Source: Actinomadura sp. DC4 (GTDB taxonomy: Bacteria; Actinomycetota; Actinomycetes; Streptosporangiales; Streptosporangiaceae). From it: a stretch of DNA of 64,000 bases. The notes below the pieces were generated by a model. That model did no database searches and was not told the DNA's origin. It saw nothing but the letters and a program-made list of their open reading frames with translations. Positions within the stretch are counted from its first letter, which is position 1; each line of letters opens with the position of its first letter. The stretch covers positions 62,001 through 126,000 of the forward strand of contig NZ_JAUEQY010000004.1 in the NCBI RefSeq assembly GCF_030406325.1, read 5' to 3'. This document shows positions 51,245 to 60,187 of this stretch, piece after piece. The translations under genes and the position numbers were made by a program.

Positions 51245-52375
51245 TCAGCGGAGCGGGCGGAAGAACGTCCGCAGGTCGGTCGCCAGCATCTCGGGCTCCT
51301 CCAGCGGCATGAAGTGGCCGCCCTTCGTCGGGCCGCGCCACTGGCGGATGTCGCTGAAGGAGCGTTCGGCCAGTGACCGGGGGAAGTCCCGGTACACCGG
51401 CTCGGCGCTCATCGTGACCCCCACCGGCACCGTGACGAGCGGCCGTGCCGGACCCGGGGTCCAGTCGTAGTACTGCCGGAACGACGAGCCGATCGTGCCG
51501 GTCGCCCAGTAGAGCGTGAAGACGGTCAGCAGGTCGTCGCGGTCGAACCGGCTCTCCAGGTCGCCGTCGCACCAGTCGTGGTACTTGTCCACCAGCCACG
51601 CGGCCAGCCCGGCGGGGGAGTCCTGCAGGGCGGCGGCGATCGTGTCCGGCCGGGTGCACATGATCTCGCTGTAGCCCCGGTCACGCTCGTCGAAGGCGTC
51701 CAGCGCCGCAAGGAAGGCGCGTTCGGTGTCCGAGAGGGGCGGGTCGTCCACGTTCGCGGGCATGCTCGGGTGGATGAGGTGGATCCCCGTGACGCTCTCG
51801 GGATAGCGGGCCGCCAGCCAGCCCGTCACCCCGGCGCCGATGTCACCGCCGAAGGCCCCGTACGCCGAATAACCCAGAACCTCGGTCATGAGCGTGTGCC
51901 AGATGTCGGCGGTGACGTCCCTGGTCATCGGGCGGCCCGCCGGCAGGTCGGAGTAGAGGAACCCCGGCAGCGACGGGATGACCACGTCGAACGCGTCGTC
52001 GGGGTCACCGCCGAACCGCGCGGGATCGGTGAGCAGGGGCACCAGCGGAAGCATCTCGACGAAGCTGCTCGGCCAGCCGTGCGTGAGGATGAGCGGCAGG
52101 CGCGGGCGCCCGGCGGCGCGTACGTGGATGAAGTGGATGCGCTGCCCGGCCACGTCGGCCAGGTGATGGGGCAGCAGGTTGAGGTCGTCCTGGGCCTTGT
52201 GCCAGTCGAACCCGTCGGCCCAGTAGTTCAGCAGGGACCGCAGGTAGGCCGGGTCGGTGCCCGCCTTCCACGGCTCGGTGGCGGAGGCCGGGGTGAAGCG
52301 TGTACGGCGGATGCGCGTACGAAGGTCGGTCAGGACGTCGTCGGAGACGTCGAGGCGGAACGGTGAAACAGACAT
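51245..52375 (-). CDS. Epoxide hydrolase (alpha/beta hydrolase, EHN-type)
   Basis: 376 residues. The N-terminal EHN lid (FRLDVSDDVLTDLRTRIRRTRF) leads to oxyanion motif LTHGWPSSF (about 97), the nucleophile elbow GGDIGAG (Asp about 178) and the base His in GGHFMPLEEP (about 354). It opens epoxides to diols. Preceded by a 17-codon leader ORF with a perfect Shine-Dalgarno. No obvious partner gene. Confidence 0.9.
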   Translation of the reverse strand: MSVSPFRLDVSDDVLTDLRTRIRRTRFTPASATEPWKAGTDPAYLRSLLNYWADGFDWHKAQDDLNLLPHHLADVAGQRIHFIHVRAAGRPRLPLILTHGWPSSFVEMLPLVPLLTDPARFGGDPDDAFDVVIPSLPGFLYSDLPAGRPMTRDVTADIWHTLMTEVLGYSAYGAFGGDIGAGVTGWLAARYPESVTGIHLIHPSMPANVDDPPLSDTERAFLAALDAFDERDRGYSEIMCTRPDTIAAALQDSPAGLAAWLVDKYHDWCDGDLESRFDRDDLLTVFTLYWATGTIGSSFRQYYDWTPGPARPLVTVPVGVTMSAEPVYRDFPRSLAERSFSDIRQWRGPTKGGHFMPLEEPEMLATDLRTFFRPLR

Positions 52376-52413
52376 GAGTCCTCCGGATGGAGGGTGCCTC
52401 TCCGGCCGCGCGG

Positions 52414-52467
52414 TCAGCGAAGGAAGACGGCGAGAGGGGACACCCGGATGTCACGAATGGCGATCAT
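52414..52467 (-). CDS. 17-residue leader ORF before the epoxide hydrolase gene
   Basis: ATG ATC GCC ATT ... TGA encodes MIAIRDIRVSPLAVFLR. AGGAGGTGA, the full complement of the 16S rRNA 3' end, ends 5 nt before the ATG, making it the best ribosome-binding site I found in the window. The stop lies 38 nt before the hydrolase start on the same strand. A regulatory leader peptide is the natural reading; no attenuator codon run (e.g. repeated rare codon) is obvious. Confidence 0.5.
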   Translation of the reverse strand: MIAIRDIRVSPLAVFLR

Positions 52468-52552
52468 CGGGGTCACCTCCTCTGCGGGCTCTTGCTGACG
52501 AGCCCGATCCTGCCATGATCCACCCGGCCACGCGACCGGATAACGAGGCGGC

Positions 52553-53335
52553 TCAGAACTGAGACGGATCCTGCGGGCCCGGAGCCGGGCCGGGACCCGG
52601 ACCGGGGCCAGGGCCGGGCCCAGGACCGCCCGGGCCGGGGGCGGGACCGGGCGCGGGCGGCGTGCCCTGCTTGCGGCGCCGCCGTACGAACAGGCCCACG
52701 ACCGCCAGGACGGCCACGACCACGACGCCGACGATGCCGTAGAGCAGGCCGTTGCCGCCGCCCGAGTCCTTGTTCGCCGCCGTGACCGGGGCGGCGCTGG
52801 GCGCGTCGGTGGTCGCGTCCGCCGTGGGCTCGGTGTTGGGGACGCCGGAGGTCGACGGCTTGGCGCCGGTCGCGACCGGGTGCTTGCCGCTCATCAGGTC
52901 GAGGAAGGAGATCACCTCGGACGGCGGGCTGCCGGCCTGCTTGGCCTTGGAGAGCAGGCCGTTGACCTTCGAGCCGGACAGGTTGTTCGAGACCGCCTGC
53001 AGGCGGCTGCCGCTCAGGATCAGGTAGGTGGCCCGGCGGTTCGGTTCGTGCAGCAGCCGGGTGATCACGGGCTGGGTCGGCACGCCGGCGGGCAGGACGA
53101 CGACGCCCGCGCGGCCCGCGTCCTCGATGGCCTCGCGCAGCTTGTCGAGGCTGGCGTCGGACTTGAGGTAGGACGCGCTGGAGTCGACGTAGTAGCCGTC
53201 CTCGGAGACGGACTCCGCGACGAGCTCGGGGTCGACGCTCGCGGCCCGGGCAGGTACGGCGTGCCAGCCGAGCAGCAGCATCAACGCGGCTGCCAGGAAG
53301 GCCGGTACCAAGGCGCGGCGTACGCGCATGTCCAT
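52553..53335 (-). CDS. Secreted/membrane-anchored protein with TPM-like domain and Gly-Pro tail
   Basis: 260 residues. Signal peptide (1 to about 31), an extracytoplasmic domain (ELVAESVSEDGYYVDSS, KLREAIEDAGRAGVVVLPAG) resembling TPM/YgcG-like folds of actinomycetes, an Ala/Thr-rich spacer, one C-terminal membrane helix (about 200-222), RRRRKQ and a tail that is almost purely Gly-Pro (PGPGPGPGPGP). The Pro-Gly tail is cytoplasmic if topology is type I. Function unknown. Confidence 0.75.
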   Translation of the reverse strand: MDMRVRRALVPAFLAAALMLLLGWHAVPARAASVDPELVAESVSEDGYYVDSSASYLKSDASLDKLREAIEDAGRAGVVVLPAGVPTQPVITRLLHEPNRRATYLILSGSRLQAVSNNLSGSKVNGLLSKAKQAGSPPSEVISFLDLMSGKHPVATGAKPSTSGVPNTEPTADATTDAPSAAPVTAANKDSGGGNGLLYGIVGVVVVAVLAVVGLFVRRRRKQGTPPAPGPAPGPGGPGPGPGPGPGPGPAPGPQDPSQF

Positions 53336-53408
53336 GGGGGGTCTCCTCGTCAGTCTCTCAGGTAGGCGAGCCTATCCATTCCGTGGCCGACTCGCCGGGC
53401 AATACGCC

Positions 53409-54503
53409 CTAACCGGCCTTCCGGTGACGATGGATGCCGAAGGCGATCAGGCCGGTCAGGATCACAGCGGCGGGGGCGCCGCCGGCCAGCAGGGGAAGGC
53501 GGGAGCGGCGATGGGGACGCTTGGCGCAGTCGCCCAGGTCACAGGCCGTACGGGCGGCCAGGGCCGGGGCGGTCGCGATCGAACGCCAGGCGTTCAGCGC
53601 GTCCGGCGACGTGCGGTAGTCGAAGTTACAGGCCGAGTTGACCTTCTGGCCGGTGTGCCGGTCGTCCCAGTAGAGGGCGGCGCGGAACTGCCGGTACGGC
53701 GATGAGGCCAGCAGCCGGGCCATGTCGCGCAGCCACTGCGCCTTGCGCCCCGGGCGCGAGGGATCCTCGACCGAGCCCCATTCGAGCAGCATGAGGCCCT
53801 TGCCGGGATGCCGCAGCCCGAACCTGCGCTCCGGGTCGACCAGCTGGGACGGGCTCTGCCACGTGCCGGACGCCGAATGACAGGTGTTCCAGTTGTAGCT
53901 GTCGGCGGCGATGTCGTCGACGTAGGCGTCACCCGGGTAGTACTGGTCGGCGCGGGTCAGCCCGCCACCGGCCTTCGCGGTGAACGCCCAGCCGGTCATG
54001 GTCCACACGAAGCGGGCGTTGCGGACCCCGGCGGCGCGGTAGGTGCCGACGACGTGCCGCCAGGCCGCGACGAAGTCGGCCGGCCCGCCCATCGGTGCGG
54101 AGGTCCTGGCGTCGGGCTCGTGGTTGAACACGACGTACACCAGCGCGCCAAACTGCTTGATCTCGTTCGCCTGCCGCTGCATGTCCGACCACAGCGGGCT
54201 GCCCGGCCGGGCCGTGGCGATGTCGTGCCACTTGAGCTTGGCGCCGTTCAGCCGCCGTGACTTGATCGACAGGTACACGGTGTGGCCGGTCTTCTTGGCC
54301 CACTGCTGGTTGCCGTCGAAGAGCCGTTCGTCCCAGCGCCGGAAGACGCGTACGCCGTCGAGCCGGTGGCCGGTCTCGATCTCGCGCTGCTGGGTCTCCT
54401 GCCGGGTCTGTCCTGTGGCGCCCAGCATGAGGCGATGGTCAGGCGAAGGTGAGCCGGAGACGACGCCGCCCGCGAGTACCAGCAGCGCCGCGACCATCCT
54501 CAT
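53409..54503 (-). CDS. Secreted GH26-like glycoside hydrolase with C-terminal anchor
   Basis: 364 residues. Signal peptide-like start, then a TIM barrel with the acid/base Glu in VYVVFNHEPDA (about 128) and the nucleophile Glu in LMLLEWGSVED (about 236), as in beta-mannanase family 26. A C-terminal helix (about 335-355) with basic end would anchor it in the membrane. As last gene of a polysaccharide operon (4-nt overlap) it could trim or release the polymer. Substrate not known. Confidence 0.72.
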   Translation of the reverse strand: MRMVAALLVLAGGVVSGSPSPDHRLMLGATGQTRQETQQREIETGHRLDGVRVFRRWDERLFDGNQQWAKKTGHTVYLSIKSRRLNGAKLKWHDIATARPGSPLWSDMQRQANEIKQFGALVYVVFNHEPDARTSAPMGGPADFVAAWRHVVGTYRAAGVRNARFVWTMTGWAFTAKAGGGLTRADQYYPGDAYVDDIAADSYNWNTCHSASGTWQSPSQLVDPERRFGLRHPGKGLMLLEWGSVEDPSRPGRKAQWLRDMARLLASSPYRQFRAALYWDDRHTGQKVNSACNFDYRTSPDALNAWRSIATAPALAARTACDLGDCAKRPHRRSRLPLLAGGAPAAVILTGLIAFGIHRHRKAG

Positions 54504-55807
54504 GTGCGGATACAGGCGAACAGGTGCCGTCCATAGTTGTCGGCGTACGGCGGGCGGGCGTCGTCGTCGGGGCCGAGGTCGATGATCTCGCCGAACGTCG
54601 TGTGCCGCCGCAGGAAGTCCGCGATCGTGCCTGCGTTCCAGCCCTCCAGGGACGTACGGAACCAGGCCTCGTTCTCCTGGCCGGTGTCGAGGAACAGCAC
54701 CTTGCCGGTCGCCCGGTCGAGCAGCTTCACGAGCGCCTCGGGGCCGACCGAGCCCCGGCCGAGGACGAAGTGGTGCAGCAGGCTGAAGCAGGACACGACG
54801 TCGTACACGCGGTCGCTGTAGGCGAGCAACTCCACCGCGTCACCGGTGCCGATCTGCCCCTCCCGCAGGCCGTAGGTCGCGCGGCCGAGCGGGACCGCGA
54901 GCGGGTCGCGCTCCAGCCCCTGCGCGTCGAGACCCGTCCTGCCCATCTCCGCCACGAACCAGCCGTAACAGCTCGCCACGTCGAGGTAGGAGCCGGTGAT
55001 GCCGCGCTCGGCGAGGAGTTTGGTCATCTTCTCGAGCCGGTCGGTGCAGCGGCGTACGGTCGTCCAGCTCTGCTCCAGCTCCGGGGCCTCGATCGGCTGG
55101 TAGAGCTCCTTGGTGCCATCCAGCCAGCTCATCCGCAGCAGCAGGTCCTGCAGGGGCGTGGTGACCGGCAGCCACTTGGTCACGACGCGCGCGGTGGTCT
55201 CCCCGCGTACGGCCGCGTGGGCGAGCCGGTGGTGGCCGTCGAGCACCTGGTAGTGGTCGGAGCCGCGGATCGGCGCGACGAGGATCGGGTCGAGCCGCCC
55301 GCTCTGCTGCGGGCGCCGCTCGCGCGGCTCGCCGGACAGCAGGCTCCGTGCCCCCGCGACGATCCCGGCGTCGTCGCGGGCGCCGAAGTAGTGGCCGCCC
55401 GCGTCGATGCAGCGACGGGCCAGCCGGCCGTACGGGGAGGCCAGAATCTCCTCGTCGGACGGGTCGGTGCGCCGGAGCAGGTCGACGTGCGGTCCGTCGA
55501 TCAGCCGCGTCGAGGGCCAGAGCAGGTCGTCGGTGCGCTCGGCGAACTCCCGCGCGGTCCAGCCGCCCTGGGCGCCGAGCAGCAGCCGGTCGATCGGAAC
55601 GGTGATGTGGCCGGGACGCCGGAGCAGGACCGTGGACAGCAGGACGCGCGCCTTGGGGGGAATGGGCACCGCGCGACCGGCGTCGGCCAGCCGGCCGTAG
55701 ACCGGGCCGGCGGGCGCCAGGCCCGCCTTGCGGAGCGCCTGCTTGGCCCGCCTGCCGGTGCTCCGCAACCGTCGGGGATGCAGACGCCGGCGTACCTCAT
55801 CAAGCAT
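54500..55807 (-). CDS. ParB-like domain fused to a class I methyltransferase
   Basis: 435 residues from ATG with AAGGA upstream. Residues about 145-215 contain ILVAPIRGSDHYQVLDGHHRLAHAA, the GHHR-type core of ParB/sulfiredoxin-like domains, followed by a class I SAM-binding fold: SYLDVASCYGWFVAEMG (motif I, about 268), GLERDP and VVSCFSLLHHFVLG. It overlaps flippase and hydrolase genes, so it acts in the polysaccharide pathway, perhaps methylating a sugar or lipid-linked intermediate. No family name assigned. Confidence 0.7.
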   Translation of the reverse strand: MLDEVRRRLHPRRLRSTGRRAKQALRKAGLAPAGPVYGRLADAGRAVPIPPKARVLLSTVLLRRPGHITVPIDRLLLGAQGGWTAREFAERTDDLLWPSTRLIDGPHVDLLRRTDPSDEEILASPYGRLARRCIDAGGHYFGARDDAGIVAGARSLLSGEPRERRPQQSGRLDPILVAPIRGSDHYQVLDGHHRLAHAAVRGETTARVVTKWLPVTTPLQDLLLRMSWLDGTKELYQPIEAPELEQSWTTVRRCTDRLEKMTKLLAERGITGSYLDVASCYGWFVAEMGRTGLDAQGLERDPLAVPLGRATYGLREGQIGTGDAVELLAYSDRVYDVVSCFSLLHHFVLGRGSVGPEALVKLLDRATGKVLFLDTGQENEAWFRTSLEGWNAGTIADFLRRHTTFGEIIDLGPDDDARPPYADNYGRHLFACIRT

Positions 55808-57308
55808 TGTTGACCATTCCTTCAGTGGCTCTGCGCCCGGGGAGCAGAGCGGCGAACGCGGTGAGTGCGAGGCGGGCACGCCCGGCCCACAGTAGCCCGG
55901 CGTAGCAGCCCGCGCCGAGAACCAGGCCTGCCAGCGTGGCGGTCGTGCCGAACGTCAGCCGGGCCAGCAGGGGGAGCGCGCCGAAACAGGCGAGCGCCGC
56001 GCCGGAGGCGAAGCCGAGCCCGGCCCCCGCGGGGGTCATGCCGAAGATCCGGTGAACCTGCACGAGCGGGAGGACGTTGCGGATGGCCAGGGCGGCGGCC
56101 CACGCGATCGCGGCGCCGGTGATGCCGAGCCACGGGATGAGCACGGCGTTCAGCGCGAGGTCCACGATCAGCGCGGCGGCGTTGTTGGCCAGGCTCAGCC
56201 CGCTCCGGCCGCCCATCAGCAACATCACGTCGACCGGGCCGGTGCCGCTGGCGAGCAGCATGGCCAGGGCGAGGATGATCGTGGCGGACTGCCCGGAGCC
56301 GTAGCCGTGCCCGAACAGGGACAGGTAGAGCGGCGCCGCGACCGCGACCGACAGGTGGACCGGCCAGGTGAGCGCGACCGTCCACGTCGTGCAGCCGGCG
56401 AAGACCCGCGCGGTGCCCTCGCGGTCCTCCAGCGCGATCAGCCGGCTGACCGCGGGCTGCATCGCCTGCTGGACCGCCTGCGTGCCGAGCTGGCCGATGA
56501 CCATGAACCGGGTGGCCGCGGTGTAGATCGCGGCCTCGCGCGGCGAGGCCAGCGCGGCGATGAGGACGATGTCCGCGCGCTGCAGCGCGGTCTGGCAGAT
56601 CTGCGCCACCGAACGCGGCGCGGTGTAGCGCCAGAACTCCCCGGCGAGCGCCCGGGTGTCGGCGGGCCCGGTCGTCAGCCGTCCGGCGATGCCGAGGTAC
56701 CAGGCGACGGCGACGACCAATCCGATGAGGTACGGCAGCGCCCAGGCGAGCGCCAGCGCGACCGGGCTGGTGCTGACGACCGACACGGCGAGCACGCCGG
56801 CGACCTGCGCCACCTGGCGGAAGATCTTCTCGATCGCGACGGTGGGCCGCATCGTGCCGTGCCCGCGCGTGGCGGCCAGGAGCGCGTCGTGCGCGGCCGC
56901 GACCGGGAGGAAGACCGCGAGCACCCGCAGCATCGGCGCGACCTGCCCGCCGCCGATGCCGCCCGCGAGCGCGGGCGCGGCGACGAACAGCGTGAGGGCG
57001 CCTGCGCACGCCACCGCCACGACGGGCACGAGCGCCACCGGCACCGTACGCCGGGCCGCGCCGTGGTCGCCGAGGGCGAGGTGGCGCGGCAGCCAGCGCA
57101 GCAGTCCCGCGTCGCTGCCCAGCCCGGCGACCGCGTTGAGGATGACGAACAGCGAGGTGGCGGCGAAGAACGCGCCCGCGACCTTCTGCGGGTAGGCGTG
57201 CGCGACCGCGAACACCAGCGCGAACCCCATGAGGCCGGCCGAGGCCGCACCGGCCAGGTTGAGGGCGCCGCCCCGGGCGAGCCGGGACAGATGAGGCTCA
57301 GACGTCAT
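55800..57308 (-). CDS. Polysaccharide flippase (Wzx/MATE-like)
   Basis: 502 residues with about 12-14 membrane helices. The N-terminal LARGGALNLAGAASAGLMGFAL and EFWRYTAPRSVAQICQTALQRADIVLIAAL are typical of the MVF/oligosaccharide flippase superfamily. It should move the undecaprenyl-linked repeat across the membrane. Overlaps its neighbours on both sides by 4 and 8 nt. No Wzy polymerase is obvious in the window. Confidence 0.88.
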   Translation of the reverse strand: MTSEPHLSRLARGGALNLAGAASAGLMGFALVFAVAHAYPQKVAGAFFAATSLFVILNAVAGLGSDAGLLRWLPRHLALGDHGAARRTVPVALVPVVAVACAGALTLFVAAPALAGGIGGGQVAPMLRVLAVFLPVAAAHDALLAATRGHGTMRPTVAIEKIFRQVAQVAGVLAVSVVSTSPVALALAWALPYLIGLVVAVAWYLGIAGRLTTGPADTRALAGEFWRYTAPRSVAQICQTALQRADIVLIAALASPREAAIYTAATRFMVIGQLGTQAVQQAMQPAVSRLIALEDREGTARVFAGCTTWTVALTWPVHLSVAVAAPLYLSLFGHGYGSGQSATIILALAMLLASGTGPVDVMLLMGGRSGLSLANNAAALIVDLALNAVLIPWLGITGAAIAWAAALAIRNVLPLVQVHRIFGMTPAGAGLGFASGAALACFGALPLLARLTFGTTATLAGLVLGAGCYAGLLWAGRARLALTAFAALLPGRRATEGMVNNA

Positions 57309-59107
57309 GCCTCAATCGCTTTGTGGACGGCGGTCTCCGTCGAGTCGGAGGTGTCGGAGGGCGGCTGCGCCGGTGCCTGCGGCTGAGCCGGTTGCGACTG
57401 CGGCTGCGGCTGTGATTGCGACTGCACCTCGTCACCGCTTGAGAACCGGGACCAGTCGGGCGACGTGGAGGTCACGCTGGCGTTGCCCGTGGCGGGCGGC
57501 GTCGGGGCGCCCTGCGGCTGGTCGCGCGAGCGCCGCGCCACGGCTGTGCCGGGGGAGTAGTCGGGCTCACGCTGTTCGCGCGGCTGCGGAGTGGAGCCCG
57601 AGGCGTGGTCACCCCGGCGCGAGGAGGACCGCGGCGTGCTGTCGCGGCCGGTGCCGGCCCGGCGTACGCGGCTGTCCTCGATGACCGTGCCGATCACGAT
57701 GGCGCCGGCGCGCTCGGCCTCGGTGTAGGCCTGCTCGATGTCCTGCCGCGTCGTCTGGCCGAGCGTGACCACGATGAGGACCGCGTCGGCCAGGGTACAG
57801 AGCGCCTGGGCGTTGGCGTCGTGCACGCTCGGGGCGTTGATCAGGATGTACTCGGCCTTGTCGCGCAGCAGGCGTACGGTCTCGCGCATGCGCGGGCCGC
57901 TGAAGCGCTCGGCGGCGGCGCCCGCGCCGGGACCACGCGGCAGCAGCCGGAGCTGGGAGTCGGCGTGGACGAGCAACTGTGTCGGGTCGGTGCCCCGCAT
58001 CAGCACGTCGGACAGGCCCTTGGACTGGCCCAGGCCGAACAGCGCCGACGGGCTCGTCTCGGAGAAGCTCGCGTCCACCATGATCGTGGCCGAGCCGGCG
58101 TGCGCGAGCGCGACGGCGAGGTTGGAGCTGGTCAGCGTCGCGGAGGCCGCCGGGGTCGCGCTCGTCACGAGCAGCGTGACCGGGCGTTCGGAGACCGAGG
58201 CGACCACGGCGGCGCGCAGCCGCCGGTACGCCTCTCCGGCCCGGCTCTTGGGCGCGGTCACCAGGACCAGGCCGCCCGCCGAGGAGACCGTGCTGAGCAC
58301 CGGGACGCCGAGGCGCTGGACCGTGCGCACGTCGCGCAGCCGCCGGTCGGAGCGTTCGAGGGCGAGGGCGATGAGCAGACCGGCGAACAGGCCGACCGCG
58401 AGCCCCGCCCCGCCGAACATCGCGGCACGCGTGGTCAGCGAGCCGTTGGGCGGCTGGGCCGGCGTGATGACCGAACCGGAGGTGACGGGCGTCGCGGCGA
58501 TGTCGTTGTTCTGCTCGTCGATGACGCCGATCTGGTTGTTGTAGGCCGAGATCCGCTGCCGCAGGAAGGTCTTCTGCCCCGGCGTGGCGGTGGCCAGCCG
58601 CTTGGTCGTGGTGGCGAGCTCCTGCTGGACCTTCTTCTCCTGCTCGCGGAGCTTGTTGGCGCGGTCGGTCAGCACGCTCTGCGCCCGCTGCGAGCGGTAG
58701 GTGAGGTAGCCGTTGGCGAAGGCCTGGGCGCCGTCGCGCGCCGCGGTGGCGCTCGACCCCGTGTAGGTGATCAGCAGCACCTGCGTGTTGGGCGGCACGG
58801 TCACGGTCACGCGCGAGCGGTCGGCGGTGCGCAGCTTCTGGCGTACGACCTGCTGGACCGCGTCGGCGCGGACGAGCTGCGCCTCCGACTCGAGGTTGGT
58901 CAGGTCGTCGCCGCGGCCGTTGGGGGAGTACGGGTTGCCGTCGAGTGGGCTGATCAGCACCGTCGCCGTCGCCTTGGCGCTGGCCGGCAGCAGCAGGCCG
59001 CCCAGAACCCCGATGACCGTGGCCGCGGCGGCGAGCGAGCAGATGAGTTTGAGGTGGCGTCGCGCCACCCCCGTCAATCGGCCTTGTGCGTCCTGATCAG
59101 CCGCCAT
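57305..59107 (-). CDS. Wzc/CapA-CapB-like chain-length protein with eroded P-loop
   Basis: 600 residues from ATG with GGGAG upstream. TM1 (about 20-42), a Wzz domain with coiled coil (about 110-205), TM2 (about 227-250), then a BY-kinase-like domain. Where Walker A (GEGKT) is expected the sequence reads TSATPAASATLTSSNLA; Walker A' is reduced to VDAS and Walker B to ILINAPS. The C-terminal tail of about 110 residues is Gln/Pro/Ser-rich with no Tyr cluster. It is unlikely to be a kinase and may be a scaffold. First gene of the flippase operon. Confidence 0.8.
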   Translation of the reverse strand: MAADQDAQGRLTGVARRHLKLICSLAAAATVIGVLGGLLLPASAKATATVLISPLDGNPYSPNGRGDDLTNLESEAQLVRADAVQQVVRQKLRTADRSRVTVTVPPNTQVLLITYTGSSATAARDGAQAFANGYLTYRSQRAQSVLTDRANKLREQEKKVQQELATTTKRLATATPGQKTFLRQRISAYNNQIGVIDEQNNDIAATPVTSGSVITPAQPPNGSLTTRAAMFGGAGLAVGLFAGLLIALALERSDRRLRDVRTVQRLGVPVLSTVSSAGGLVLVTAPKSRAGEAYRRLRAAVVASVSERPVTLLVTSATPAASATLTSSNLAVALAHAGSATIMVDASFSETSPSALFGLGQSKGLSDVLMRGTDPTQLLVHADSQLRLLPRGPGAGAAAERFSGPRMRETVRLLRDKAEYILINAPSVHDANAQALCTLADAVLIVVTLGQTTRQDIEQAYTEAERAGAIVIGTVIEDSRVRRAGTGRDSTPRSSSRRGDHASGSTPQPREQREPDYSPGTAVARRSRDQPQGAPTPPATGNASVTSTSPDWSRFSSGDEVQSQSQPQPQSQPAQPQAPAQPPSDTSDSTETAVHKAIEA

Positions 59108-59222
59108 GCGCTGGTCTCTCCCTCGAATAGCACCCCTGCCCAGGGTCATCTGCTCGGCACGACACTATCCTCAGTTCCCAAATCGGTCGTCAGGTCTTGA
59201 AGTTCCGTTTACATTGATCGGC

Positions 59223-59687
59223 ATGTCGGCAGACCGGGAGCACATTCTCCTCGTGGCCTCCAGCGGAGGCCACCTCGCCCAGCTCCTCGCGCTGCGGCCG
59301 TGGTGGAACGAGCGCGAACGCACCTGGGTGACGTTCGGCACCGAGGACGCCCGTTCCCAGCTCGACGGCGAGAACGCCGTGTGGGCGCATCACCCGACGA
59401 CGCGAAATGTGCGCAACCTCATTCGCAACTTCTCCCTCGCCGTGCGCGTCATGCGCCGCGACCGCCCGGACGTCGTCGTCTCGACCGGGGCCGCCGTCGC
59501 GTTCCCCTTCTTCGTCGTCGCCAAGGTGATGCGCGTGCCGACCGTCTACATCGAGGTGTACGACCGGCTCGACTCGCCGACGCTGACCGGCCGGCTCTGC
59601 CGCCCCATCACCGACCTGTTCTGCGTGCAGTGGGAAGAGCAGACCCGGTTCTACCCCCACGCCCAGGTCATCGGGAGCCTTCTTTGA
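59223..59687 (+). CDS. Alg14-like glycosyltransferase membrane subunit
   Basis: 154 residues: ILLVASSGGHLAQLLALRPWW, WVTFGTEDA, DVVVSTGAAVAFPFFVVAKVM and TVYIEVYDRLDSPTLTGRL match the Alg14/PssD/EpsE group, which binds the acceptor and anchors the catalytic subunit. ATG chosen because the motif begins 6 residues later. Overlaps its partner by 4 nt (TTGA). Confidence 0.85.
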   Translation: MSADREHILLVASSGGHLAQLLALRPWWNERERTWVTFGTEDARSQLDGENAVWAHHPTTRNVRNLIRNFSLAVRVMRRDRPDVVVSTGAAVAFPFFVVAKVMRVPTVYIEVYDRLDSPTLTGRLCRPITDLFCVQWEEQTRFYPHAQVIGSLL

Positions 59688-60187
59688 GCTCGCTCGTCTT
59701 CGTCTCGGTCGGCACCGACCACCACCCGTTCGACCGGCTCGTCCAGTGGGTCGACGCGTGGCTGCCGGAGGGCGTGCAGTGCGTCGTGCAGCACGGCACC
59801 TCGGCGCCGCCGCGCCGCGCCGAGGGCGTCGCCTACCTCGACCACGGCGCGCTGACCTCCCTGCTGGACGAGGCCGCCGTCGTCGTCTGCCACGGCGGGC
59901 CGACCACGATCACCGAGAGCCGCCGGCACGGCCGCCGGCCGATCGTCGTCCCGCGCTCCCCGGCACTGGGCGAGCACGTGGACGACCACCAGCTGCGCTT
60001 CTGCGCCCGCATGGAGGCCAAGGGCCTGATCAGCACCGCCGTCGACGAGGACGCCTTCCGCAGGATCCTGGACCGGGCGCTGGAGGCCCCCGACGACTTC
60101 GCGGTGGTCGCCGACGGCGGCGACGTCGCCGCGTCGGTCGCGAGGTTCGGCGGCCTCGTCGCGGACCTGCTGGCGCGCAGGAGCTGA
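59684..60187 (+). CDS. Alg13-like glycosyltransferase catalytic subunit
   Basis: 167 residues from TTG coupled to the Alg14-like gene. VFVSVGTDHHPFDRLVQWVD, VVCHGGPTTITESRRHGRRPIVVPRSPALGEHVDDHQ: the UDP-sugar-binding half of a GT28/Alg13 enzyme. Together the pair adds a hexose or HexNAc to a lipid-linked acceptor. Ends with zero gap before the convergent GT2. Confidence 0.87.
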   Translation: MSSLVFVSVGTDHHPFDRLVQWVDAWLPEGVQCVVQHGTSAPPRRAEGVAYLDHGALTSLLDEAAVVVCHGGPTTITESRRHGRRPIVVPRSPALGEHVDDHQLRFCARMEAKGLISTAVDEDAFRRILDRALEAPDDFAVVADGGDVAASVARFGGLVADLLARRS

